64,000 bases of DNA from Pseudomonas matsuisoli (GTDB lineage: Bacteria; Pseudomonadota; Gammaproteobacteria; Pseudomonadales; Pseudomonadaceae): the NCBI RefSeq assembly GCF_014647635.1, contig NZ_BMPO01000003.1, positions 62,001-126,000 of the forward strand, in the 5' to 3' direction. The translations under genes and the position numbers were made by a program. Shown here piece after piece: positions 53,395 through 61,257 of the stretch. Within the stretch, counting starts at the first letter, position 1, and every line of letters begins with the position of its first letter. The notes under the pieces were generated by a model, which worked only from the letters and a program-made list of their open reading frames with translations, was not told the DNA's origin and ran no database searches.

Positions 53395-53535
53395 TCAGCT
53401 GAAGATTGAAAGGATGCAGGCAATCAACAGCAGTCCGAAGAAAGGCAGCAATGACAGGCGCGAGACGTTCGATGGCGGCGCAGGATTCCGCTCGTCTCCC
53501 ACGTAATTGCGGGCAAATGGATCACTGAATTTCAT
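53395..53535 (-). CDS. Small single-pass membrane protein, 46 aa
   Basis: Starts at ATG 53535 behind GAGGG (spacing about 8). A hydrophilic N-terminus (MKFSDPFARNYVGDERNP) is followed by a Pro-rich stretch and one hydrophobic segment LSLLPFFGLLLIACILSIFS that runs to the end. Unrecognised. The size, site and membrane segment support a real small protein. Confidence 0.55.
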   Translation of the reverse strand: MKFSDPFARNYVGDERNPAPPSNVSRLSLLPFFGLLLIACILSIFS

Positions 53536-53981
53536 ATGACGTTCCCTCGACAGGGGGCAGACCGCGCATTCGCCGCTGAACGACAGACGACGGTGGCCGA
53601 TTGCCCCAGATTTCCTCGTGACACCCGCGGATCAGATAACCAAGCCAATCCATAAGTTCACTCGCGTAATGGCGCTTTGCCTTTCGTCATGCCTCAAAGC
53701 CACTACCTCGAAAAACCGCCCTTGGTCGAAAACGTGAAACTTCCAAAAATTCGGTGAGTCGGTTCGTTTAGAGCGCGCTGCACCGTAACGCTATCGGTGT
53801 CGGCGTGGCTGAAAGGTTGTCGCTGGCTGCAGAATCGCACTGAACGCGCCTGGTACGCGCTTCTCCAACGCATGGCAGGGACTACTCCTCTGCCACGTTT
53901 CGAGCGGCAACGCTGGTCAGATGTGCGTCTGCAGGTCACCGTCCGCACTGACCTACCGACCTGCCAACAGGAGGCAGCCGC
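53536..53981. other. Region upstream of egtB without a supported gene
   Basis: 446 bp. I see no terminator, REP or convincing promoter. An open frame from 53797 extends through the start of egtB in another frame and is not supported. Confidence 0.4.
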
Positions 53982-55286
53982 ATGTCGAACTTGGCCATGC
54001 AGCCACTGGATTCCTATTCGTCCGAAGACAGCGAACAGACGCTCTTCGACCTCTACCAACAAGTGCGTACGGCAAGCGAGGCCATCTGCGCTCCGCTCGA
54101 GACCGAAGACTATGGCATCCAGACGATGCCGGATGTCAGCCCGCCTAAATGGCATATCGCCCACGTCACCTGGTTCTTCGAAGCATTCGTGCTCAAACCC
54201 TATCTCAAGGGATACCGGCCGATCGACGACGCCTACGACTATCTTTTCAACTCTTACTACCAGACCCATGGCGTGCCCTACCCTCGGGCGCAACGCGGCT
54301 TGCTTTCCCGGCCCGGCGTGGAAAACGTCTATCAGTTTCGTCAGCACGTCGATATCGCAATAGCGGACCTACTCAGCAATGCGCCTGCGGAACATGCAGA
54401 AGAAATCTGCCGGCGGATGAGGCTCGGTCTTCACCACGAACAACAGCATCAAGAACTGCTGGTGATGGACATCAAGCACATCCTTGCGCACAACCCGCTC
54501 AATCCGGTCTACCGCACCGACCTGCGGACACCCACCGAAATGCGGGCCGAAGACTTGCGCTGGCAGTCCTTCCCCGGTGGTATCCATGAAATTGGCTTAA
54601 GCGACCCTTCCGCGTTTGGTTTCGATAACGAACGGCCTCGCCATCGACGTTTTCTCGAGGCCTTCGCGCTTGCCAATCGTCCGGTCACCAACGGTGAATA
54701 CCTCACGTTCATCACCGATGGTGGCTATGCCCGTTCGGAACTTTGGTTGGCGGACGGCTGGTCACGCATCAACGCCGAAGGCTGGAACGCTCCGCTTTAC
54801 TGGCGGCGTCAGGACGACGGCTGGTACGAGATGACGTTGGGCGGCATGCGTCGCCTGGACCCTAACGCACCGGTCTGCCATGTCAGCTACTACGAAGCAG
54901 ATGCCTATGCGCGCTGGGCCGGCGCACGGCTGCCTACCGAAGCCGAATGGGAAGTTGCCGCCGAGGGCAGACAGGTTCGAGGTAATTTTCTGGAAGCCGA
55001 CTATCTGCAACCGGTAGTTGATCAATTCTTCGATGAAGACGAGCCGTTGCAGCTGTTTGGAGACGTGTGGGAGTGGACATCGGATGCATATGGCGCCTAT
55101 CCCGGCTTTAAGCCGCTCGACGGCACGCTAGGCGAATACAACGGCAAATTCATGTCGGGCCAGATGGTGCTACGGGGCGGTTGCTGTGCGACCCCGGAGA
55201 GCCACATGCGACTGACCTATCGCAACTTCTTTTATCCGCACATGCGCTGGCAGTTCGCTGGCCTGCGCCTTGCCAAGGACGTCTGA
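53982..55286 (+). CDS. egtB: Ergothioneine biosynthesis sulfoxide synthase EgtB
   Basis: 434 residues, with AGGAGG 8 bp before the ATG. An N-terminal DinB-like domain carries the iron ligands HIAH (H58/H61) and HEQQH (H152, H156). A C-terminal formylglycine-generating-enzyme fold follows (RPVTNGEYLTFI, VCHVSYYEADAYARWAGARL, LPTEAEWEVAAEG, VLRGGCCATPESHMRLTYRNF). It joins hercynine to a thiol donor (gamma-Glu-Cys or Cys) with O2. The donor cannot be told from this sequence. First gene of a two-gene egtBD unit. Confidence 0.95.
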   Translation: MSNLAMQPLDSYSSEDSEQTLFDLYQQVRTASEAICAPLETEDYGIQTMPDVSPPKWHIAHVTWFFEAFVLKPYLKGYRPIDDAYDYLFNSYYQTHGVPYPRAQRGLLSRPGVENVYQFRQHVDIAIADLLSNAPAEHAEEICRRMRLGLHHEQQHQELLVMDIKHILAHNPLNPVYRTDLRTPTEMRAEDLRWQSFPGGIHEIGLSDPSAFGFDNERPRHRRFLEAFALANRPVTNGEYLTFITDGGYARSELWLADGWSRINAEGWNAPLYWRRQDDGWYEMTLGGMRRLDPNAPVCHVSYYEADAYARWAGARLPTEAEWEVAAEGRQVRGNFLEADYLQPVVDQFFDEDEPLQLFGDVWEWTSDAYGAYPGFKPLDGTLGEYNGKFMSGQMVLRGGCCATPESHMRLTYRNFFYPHMRWQFAGLRLAKDV

Positions 55287-55287
55287 C

Positions 55288-56250
55288 ATGGCCCTCGCGA
55301 TCCGTTTCCACGACCAGCGCCCGCTCGAAGCCAATGATTCGCTTCGGGAAGAGGCGCTATCTGGCTTTGCACACTCCCCCAAATCGATATCGCCCAAGTT
55401 TTTCTACGACCGGCGCGGATCGGAGCTTTTCGAACAAATCTGCAAGCAGCCCGAGTACTACCCGACGCGCACCGAAGAAATGATCCTCAGCCAAGCCGCC
55501 AACGACATTTCCGATATTGCAGGTGCCCATGCAAATCTCATCGAACTGGGTAGCGGCGCAAGCAAGAAAGTACGTCTGTTGCTCGAAGCGATGAGGCCAG
55601 CGAGCTACCTCGGCATCGATATCAGCGAGGATTTTCTGCTCAGCAGCACACGCCGGCTGGCGGCGGACTATCCGTGGCTGGACGTCCAGGCCGCCTGCGC
55701 GGATTTTTCGCAACCCATGAGTCTGCCGGGGGAATTCGAAAGCGAGCGCTCAGTCGCCTTCTTTCCGGGGTCGAGCATTGGCAACTTCACCCCCGACGAA
55801 GCGCTGGCCTTTCTGCACAACCTGAATGCGCTGCTACCTGCAGGTGGCGGCCTTTTGGTCGGTGTGGACCTGGTAAAAGACAAGCAAGTACTGGAAGCGG
55901 CTTACAACGATGAGGCAGGGGTCACCGCCGCGTTCAACCTCAATGTCCTGGAGCGGATACGCGCCGAGCTGGACAGCAATATCGACCCGCAACGCTTCGT
56001 TCATCATGCCTTTTTCAATGAACAGGCCTCCCGCATCGAAATGCACCTGATCAGCACCGACGCGCAGGACGTGGACATCGAGGGCGAACGCTTTCACTTC
56101 GATCGTGGTGAAAGCCTGCATACCGAAAACTCGTACAAATACACACCCGAAGGTTTCCGATCACTCGCAGGCAAGGCAGGATTCAAAGCCATCGCCATGT
56201 GGACGGATCCAGCGCACCTGTTCAGCGTTCACTACCTGCAGCGGATCTGA
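55288..56250 (+). CDS. egtD: L-histidine N-alpha-methyltransferase EgtD
   Basis: 320 residues from ATG 55288, two bases after the egtB stop. SAM-binding region IELGSGASKKVRLLLEAM near 91 and YLGIDISEDFL near 115; the start SPKSISPKFFYDRRGSELFEQI is the DUF2260/EgtD hallmark. Trimethylates histidine to hercynine, the EgtB substrate. No egtA, egtC or egtE is present, so C-S cleavage and gamma-Glu removal must use other enzymes or not be needed. Its 3' end overlaps the convergent next gene by 29 bp. Confidence 0.95.
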   Translation: MALAIRFHDQRPLEANDSLREEALSGFAHSPKSISPKFFYDRRGSELFEQICKQPEYYPTRTEEMILSQAANDISDIAGAHANLIELGSGASKKVRLLLEAMRPASYLGIDISEDFLLSSTRRLAADYPWLDVQAACADFSQPMSLPGEFESERSVAFFPGSSIGNFTPDEALAFLHNLNALLPAGGGLLVGVDLVKDKQVLEAAYNDEAGVTAAFNLNVLERIRAELDSNIDPQRFVHHAFFNEQASRIEMHLISTDAQDVDIEGERFHFDRGESLHTENSYKYTPEGFRSLAGKAGFKAIAMWTDPAHLFSVHYLQRI

Positions 56251-57031
56251 CCGCACCGTTCACCACGTGCGTAACGCCGGACAGCGCCTTCTCGGGCTCG
56301 TCCGCCGCGTAACGCTCTTCGATAGCCGCGTATTCGCCGCTGGCGCGCACCGCCGCGAGCCCCCGGTTGAAGCGGTCACGCAACTCGGCGTCGCGAAATC
56401 CGATCCGATAGGGTGTTCGGGGAAAAATCGGATAGACCGTGATCGGTTGCGACACATCGACTTCGGCACTCGCTTGCTTGCTCAATTGCTCGTGGATACG
56501 AATGTCCGCGACTACCACATCGACTCGCCCGGAGTACAACAGCCGCGATCTGGTGATTTGCCGGGGTTCCTCGCGATAACGGGGGTTGGCGGCGGCCATC
56601 TTTGCATATGCCCCCCCTAACAGGCGCCGAGCACTTTGGAACGAACTCACCGACAGGTTCGACAAGTCCTCGATGCATTCGACCACAAGCCCTCGGGACG
56701 CAAGCGCGATGGCCACATTTTGGTAGTACAGCACTACATCCGAGTAGGCGACGTTGCTAAGACCACTTTGGATGTTGGTACTGGCAATTGCATCCAGTTC
56801 CCCATGCTCGAGCGTCAGGTGTAACCGGTCGATTGGTAGATGGCGCACATTCAGAGAAATCCCGGCCTCGCGCATGGCCGCCTGAACGATGTCGTACTCC
56901 AGCCCGCGACCTTCGTTTTCGTAAACGTAGGGAGGCTTATCGGTACCGAAGCCGAATTCGATCGTTTCCGCCACGGCCACAGGTGCCACGAGCAGAGGCG
57001 CTACACAGACGATACAGCGCAGGCGCGACAT
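56222..57031 (-). CDS. Periplasmic solute-binding protein (type 2, amino-acid-like)
   Basis: 269 residues from ATG 57031, giving a neat signal peptide (LRCIVCVAPLLVAPVAVA, cleavage before ETIEF). The type 2 periplasmic binding fold shows FGFGTDKPPYVYENEGRGLEYDIV near 25 and LTLEHGELDAIAS near 75. No permease or ATPase gene is next to it, and no lipobox, so it may be a stand-alone sensor or orphan binding protein. Ligand unknown. GTG 57061 and ATG 57046 are also in frame; no start has a clear ribosome site. Confidence 0.8.
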   Translation of the reverse strand: MSRLRCIVCVAPLLVAPVAVAETIEFGFGTDKPPYVYENEGRGLEYDIVQAAMREAGISLNVRHLPIDRLHLTLEHGELDAIASTNIQSGLSNVAYSDVVLYYQNVAIALASRGLVVECIEDLSNLSVSSFQSARRLLGGAYAKMAAANPRYREEPRQITRSRLLYSGRVDVVVADIRIHEQLSKQASAEVDVSQPITVYPIFPRTPYRIGFRDAELRDRFNRGLAAVRASGEYAAIEERYAADEPEKALSGVTHVVNGAVRSAAGSER

Positions 57032-57119
57032 CACGGTCGCGCCCATTGAACAGCGAATCACGTTGCGTTACTCCGAAAAGAACGTGTTCACCTTCCTTGC
57101 ACGTTACTAAAAGCGTGAA

Positions 57120-58439
57120 TCAGGCCTCGGGCTTGCGACGCTTCAGGGGCGCCAAACCATCGTCGCTCACGAGCGAGGAAGCAGGTTTCGCTGCAGGCTT
57201 TCGCCGTGGCTTCGTAGTCGTCTTGGTAGCTGTCGCGGGCTTGTCGCCTTTCTTTTTCTTGACGCCAGCAGCTTTGCCGGATGCCTTGAGTTTTTTCGGC
57301 CCCTGATAGCTGCCCTTGAGTTCTTTGATCGTGCGGCGCTCGAATCGTTGCTTGAGATAACGCTCGATGCTCGACATCAGGTTCCAGTCGGTATGGCAGA
57401 TCAACGAAATCGCCAATCCTTCCGCGCCGGCGCGGCCGGTACGGCCGATGCGGTGAACGTACTCGTCGCCGGAGTGAGGCATGTCGAAGTTGATGACCAG
57501 GTCGAGCCCTTCGATATCCAAGCCGCGGGCCGCAACGTCGGTCGCCACCAAGATACGGTTAGTGCCCTGGCGAAACCGGTCGATGGCGTGCTTGCGGTCC
57601 TTCTGGTCCTTGTCTCCGTGGAGTACGAAGGCTTTGAAATCCGCCGCGATCAGATGGCCGTACAGCCGATCCACCGCTGCGCGCGTATTGCAGAACACAA
57701 TGGCTTTGCCGAAGGTTTCATTGCTCAGCAGCCACTGCGTCAAACGCTCCTTGTGACCGGGATCGTCGGCCGTGATGATCTGCTGCCGCGTGCCTTCGTT
57801 GAGGTCGGCAACGCCATTCAGGTGCAGCCGTACCGGATCCCGTAGCACCTTGGCGACCACATCGCGTAGCGCGGCACCACCGGTGGTGGCGGAGAACAAC
57901 AAGGTCTGAGCCCGGTTGGACGCCTCGTTCGCCAAGCGCTGGACGTCATCGGCAAACCCCATGTCCAGCATCCGGTCAGCTTCATCGAGGATGAGCACTT
58001 CCACGTCTTTCAGGTCCAGATGCCCGGCATCCAGATGCTCGATCATGCGGCCAGGGGTCGCGATGAGGACATCCGGCACCTTGCGGAGCAATGCCGCTTG
58101 TTCCTTGAAATTCTCGCCACCGGTCACGAGCCCCGCCTTGAGGAAGGTGTAGGTCGAGAAGCGTTCGACTTCCTTCAAGGTCTGCTGCGCCAACTCGCGC
58201 GTGGGTAGAAGAATGAGCGAACGAATCGCCACGCGCTTCCCTGCGTTCTGCAGCAAGCGGTGCAGCAGAGGAAGCACGAAAGCCGCTGTTTTGCCGCTCC
58301 CGGTCCGGGCCGTCACCCGCAAGTCGCGCCCCTCCAATGCAGGCGGGATGGCGGCGGCTTGCACAGGCGTGGGCTCGCTGAATTTCAGCTCGTCTACGGC
58401 TTTGAGCAAACGGTCATGCAGGGCGAAATCGGCGAACAC
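57120..58439 (-). CDS. DEAD-box ATP-dependent RNA helicase (RhlE/SrmB-like)
   Basis: 439 residues from GTG 58439, with GAGG 7 bp upstream; ATG 58478 is less likely. Motifs in order: Q motif (PTPVQAAAIP), ARTGSGKT at 44-51, PTRELA, LDEAD near 150, SAT, VATDVAARGLD and HRIGRTGRAG. A low-complexity Lys/Pro/Ala-rich tail of about 70 residues follows, likely for RNA binding. Members unwind short RNA duplexes in ribosome assembly or mRNA decay. A poor terminator region follows toward 57060. Confidence 0.93.
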   Translation of the reverse strand: MFADFALHDRLLKAVDELKFSEPTPVQAAAIPPALEGRDLRVTARTGSGKTAAFVLPLLHRLLQNAGKRVAIRSLILLPTRELAQQTLKEVERFSTYTFLKAGLVTGGENFKEQAALLRKVPDVLIATPGRMIEHLDAGHLDLKDVEVLILDEADRMLDMGFADDVQRLANEASNRAQTLLFSATTGGAALRDVVAKVLRDPVRLHLNGVADLNEGTRQQIITADDPGHKERLTQWLLSNETFGKAIVFCNTRAAVDRLYGHLIAADFKAFVLHGDKDQKDRKHAIDRFRQGTNRILVATDVAARGLDIEGLDLVINFDMPHSGDEYVHRIGRTGRAGAEGLAISLICHTDWNLMSSIERYLKQRFERRTIKELKGSYQGPKKLKASGKAAGVKKKKGDKPATATKTTTKPRRKPAAKPASSLVSDDGLAPLKRRKPEA

Positions 58440-58729
58440 GTGGAAACCTCTAGGAGAACGGCGGATTACAGGCTGCATAGCCTACCGGTAACCCGCGCGA
58501 AACTCGATTGCCATCTGCCAGGCAACGGCGCCCGCCTTTGGTATGGGGCTGATCGAGACTTACGTAAATGGCACTTGAAGCGGTGCGCACGTGAAAGCGC
58601 CTTCCTCCCGCTCACCTCTCAAGATGAACTAACGCCCACAGTTTCTGGCCCGTAAATAAAGGCCGGAGAAAATCTGGCACGGATCAACATTCACGCGTTG
58701 CATAGGCTTCGCATGACCGGGAGGCAGAA

Positions 58730-59836
58730 ATGGCAGAAGAAAAACGTAAGATTCGGTACGCCGTCGTCGCGGGCGGATGGATTTCCCAAGGCGCATTCAT
58801 GCCGGGTATCGGGCAGACCGACAACTCGGTCATGACCGCTTTGGTCACAGGCGATCCGAAGAAAGGTGATGAGCTTGCTAGCCGCTATGGGCTCAAAAGC
58901 TACACCTACGAAGAGTTTCCGCAACTGCTCGCCTCGGGCGAGATCGATGCGATCTACCTTGCCACACCGAACTTTCGCCATCGTGAATTCGCTGAGCCAG
59001 CGTTGGAAGCCGGCATTCACGTACTGCTGGAAAAACCGATGGCGACCAGCGAAGAGGACTGCATCGCCATTACCGAAGCCGCCAACCGCTCCGGTGCGAA
59101 ATTGATGATCGCCTACCGACTGCATTTCGAGCCGGGAACAGTAGAGATGGTCAGCCGCATCGGCGAAGGCCATATCGGTGATCCACGTGTCTTCAATGCC
59201 ACCTTCACGCAGATGACCAAGGCATCCAATCACCGAATGAAAAACGGCTTTTGGGCCGGCCCAGTGGCGGACATGGGGCCCTATCCCATCAACGCCGCGC
59301 GCAGCCTGTTCGGCGAGGAGCCCATCGAGGTCTATGCCGTGGCCACGCAGACGCCGGGCGAGCACATCGATACGCCTGACACCGTCAACGTCACCTTGCG
59401 CTTTCCTGGCGAGCGCATGGCGACCTTCATCGTCAGCTATGCATTGCCTGGCACCCAGCATCTGCAGATCGTCGGTACCAAAGGCGCGTTCGCGGCGTCG
59501 CCCTGCTTCGGTTTTGGCGAAGGCGTCGCCATCCGCTATAGCGCCACCATCGACGGCGAAACTACTGAGCATGAGCATCCCGTCGTCGATCAGTTCGGCG
59601 GGCAAACGCAGTACTTCTCCGACTGTATTCTGCAAGACCGCGATCCTGAGCCTGACGGTGACGAGGGCTGGCGCGACGTGCGCGTAATCGCAGCGGTCGA
59701 ACGCTGTCTGAAAACCAACACGCCGCAAAAGCTTCCGCCGCTACCAAAGCGCCCAGGCATCAATTCCGAGCAGGCGCGCCGGCTGCCACTGGCGGAAGTA
59801 CCGCCCTACATCAATACCGAAGAACCCAACGCCTGA
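58730..59836 (+). CDS. Gfo/Idh/MocA-family oxidoreductase
   Basis: 368 residues. An N-terminal Rossmann domain (VVAGGWISQGAFMPGIG; the usual GxGxxG is changed) has the family EKP motif in LLEKPMAT near 103. The C-terminal domain starts near 130, with the catalytic-side blocks FWAGPVADMGPYPINAAR. The family oxidises or reduces sugars and polyols with NAD(P). Substrate unknown. Monocistronic, ended by a strong terminator; the 290 bp upstream of it (58440-58729) hold the divergent helicase promoter. Confidence 0.92.
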   Translation: MAEEKRKIRYAVVAGGWISQGAFMPGIGQTDNSVMTALVTGDPKKGDELASRYGLKSYTYEEFPQLLASGEIDAIYLATPNFRHREFAEPALEAGIHVLLEKPMATSEEDCIAITEAANRSGAKLMIAYRLHFEPGTVEMVSRIGEGHIGDPRVFNATFTQMTKASNHRMKNGFWAGPVADMGPYPINAARSLFGEEPIEVYAVATQTPGEHIDTPDTVNVTLRFPGERMATFIVSYALPGTQHLQIVGTKGAFAASPCFGFGEGVAIRYSATIDGETTEHEHPVVDQFGGQTQYFSDCILQDRDPEPDGDEGWRDVRVIAAVERCLKTNTPQKLPPLPKRPGINSEQARRLPLAEVPPYINTEEPNA

Positions 59837-59840
59837 CGGG

Positions 59841-59876
59841 CGCGGTAAGCCGGGTGCTCCCGGCTTACCGCGTTTA
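59841..59876 (+). terminator. Rho-independent terminator of the Gfo/Idh/MocA gene
   Basis: Perfect 14-bp stem CGCGGTAAGCCGGG / CCCGGCTTACCGCG with a TGCT loop, then TTTAT. It starts 4 bp after the stop codon. Confidence 0.9.
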
Positions 59877-59917
59877 TATGGGATGCTTCGCGTCACATCC
59901 CCTTTCAGGTACCACCC

Positions 59918-60304
59918 ATGCCCGCTCCTCTCGATCGCGCCACCCTCCTCGCCCACCCCGACGCACTGGAATGCACGGTCTACCGCCCCGACCCGAACGA
60001 CGCCGACGACGAAATCGACCTAGGCGACGCATTGATCGTACTCGGCGAGCCCTTCGCGATACCCGTTGAATGGGACGCGAATGATCTTGAAGCGTACCTA
60101 GGCGACGGCGACGAGGCGGATTTTTATAATGCCTGGCTGGAACCCACGTCAGCACCGGGAAGCCGCGGACATTTCTCGGCGTTGCCGGGTGACTACGTCG
60201 CTGCCACGGCGAGCGACGGGCTGATCACCATGTACGCCATTCACGATTGCCCCGACACCGCCGCCAATCTCTTCATTGTCCAGCAACAGCGCATCGAGCT
60301 TTGA
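59918..60304 (+). CDS. Acidic hypothetical protein, 128 aa
   Basis: Not recognised. 128 residues, strongly acidic in the middle (PDPNDADDEIDLGDALIVLGE), no membrane segment or signal peptide. A likely globular cytoplasmic protein. Start at ATG 59918 behind a weak site (TTTCAGGTACC). The 207 bp after it to the DUF305 gene shows no clear feature. Confidence 0.75.
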   Translation: MPAPLDRATLLAHPDALECTVYRPDPNDADDEIDLGDALIVLGEPFAIPVEWDANDLEAYLGDGDEADFYNAWLEPTSAPGSRGHFSALPGDYVAATASDGLITMYAIHDCPDTAANLFIVQQQRIEL

Positions 60305-60511
60305 AAACCATTGTTACGGTGTGCGCGCGTGACTGGGTTGACCTTCCCTCGATGGGAAGGCGCAGCGTACGGCGCTTACCTGCCGTAAACGCCTCAGCCG
60401 CCTTCGTCCTGACCTCCTCCGCGCCTGCACGCTGCGCGCGCTGTTCGGCCCGGGAAAGGCAGCGCGGTCGGGAATAAGTCGAACATCGTTAACCACGCCG
60501 GAGATTCCGTG

Positions 60512-60874
60512 ATGAACAAGATATCCATGCTTGGCGCAGCCCTTCTGGTCATTGGCACATCCGCTTTTGCCAACGACGCTCACACAGGACACGGAGGTGA
60601 AGCAGCCGCAGCGCCAGCGCCCGCGAACAAGGCCTACATGGATTCGATGCAGACCATGCACGACGATATGCACGAAGGCATCATGGCAAAAGACCCAGAC
60701 GTGGCCTTCGCCGCCGGCATGCTTGCCCACCACGAAGGCGCCGTGGAAATGGCCAGGATTCAACTCGAGCATGGAAAGGACGAAGAGATGCGCGCGCTGG
60801 CCAAAGCAGTCATCGCGGCGCAAGAAAAGGAAATTACGCAACTGCGCCAATGGCTAGCCAAGCATCGCCCGTAA
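60512..60874 (+). CDS. DUF305 protein, probable periplasmic metal (copper)-binding
   Basis: 120 residues from ATG 60512, with GGAG 8 bp upstream. A signal peptide ends near SAFA-NDAH. The mature start is His-rich (HTGHGG), and the DUF305 core has the Met/His pattern YMDSMQTMHDDMHEGIM and MLAHHEGAVEMARIQLEHG. DUF305 members such as CopM bind copper in the periplasm. No other copper genes are nearby. A good terminator follows. Confidence 0.88.
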   Translation: MNKISMLGAALLVIGTSAFANDAHTGHGGEAAAAPAPANKAYMDSMQTMHDDMHEGIMAKDPDVAFAAGMLAHHEGAVEMARIQLEHGKDEEMRALAKAVIAAQEKEITQLRQWLAKHRP

Positions 60875-60945
60875 GACGTGCCAAATTAGCGGCAACGAAG
60901 CGGGCTTGAATTCCCTGCATATTGATGATCCTGCTCGAGATCCAG

Positions 60946-60971
60946 AAAAACGCCATGTTCTTGGCGTTTTT
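60946..60971 (+). terminator. Terminator after the DUF305 gene
   Basis: AAAAACGCCA (60946-60955), 6-nt loop, TGGCGTTTTT (60962-60971). A-run and T-run make it usable from both sides. Confidence 0.9.
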
Positions 60972-60999
60972 CCTTATAACTCAAATTATTATTTTGCTG

Positions 61000-61191
61000 C
61001 TATTTAGCAGTTAAAACCTTCGAATTTGCCATAACCGCCTCCCATGCACGGTGAATTTGCCAGTATTTTGCTATCAAATTATACCGTTCATCGCGCTTGT
61101 TCTCCTCTGGCCTGTCACTTGCAAAGTATCCCGCAAGCGCAAACATTGCGCTGGCATTAGTTGGGCCTAGCCCATAAATACACGCGAGCAA
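61000..61191 (-). CDS. Possible small protein, 63 aa, AT-rich
   Basis: Reads from TTG 61191, with a strong GGGGAGGAG directly upstream (spacing about 4), to a TAG at 61000. The product has LACIYGLGPTNASAMFALAG, then a charged, Lys/Arg/Glu-rich end (DRPEENKRDERYNLIAKYW). I do not recognise it. It lies in the AT-rich patch that includes the start of the divergent GH5 gene. Could also be chance. Confidence 0.35.
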   Translation of the reverse strand: MLACIYGLGPTNASAMFALAGYFASDRPEENKRDERYNLIAKYWQIHRAWEAVMANSKVLTAK

Positions 61192-61257
61192 AGTTCTCCT
61201 CCCCAAACAATAGAAGTTTAGGGGGATGAACTTGAATATACAGATGATGAGGCCAGT

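Noticed and set aside
53797-54363. 188-codon open frame overlapping the start of egtB
   Set aside because: Would overlap 380 bp of a well-supported gene in another frame, and has no ribosome site or known motif.
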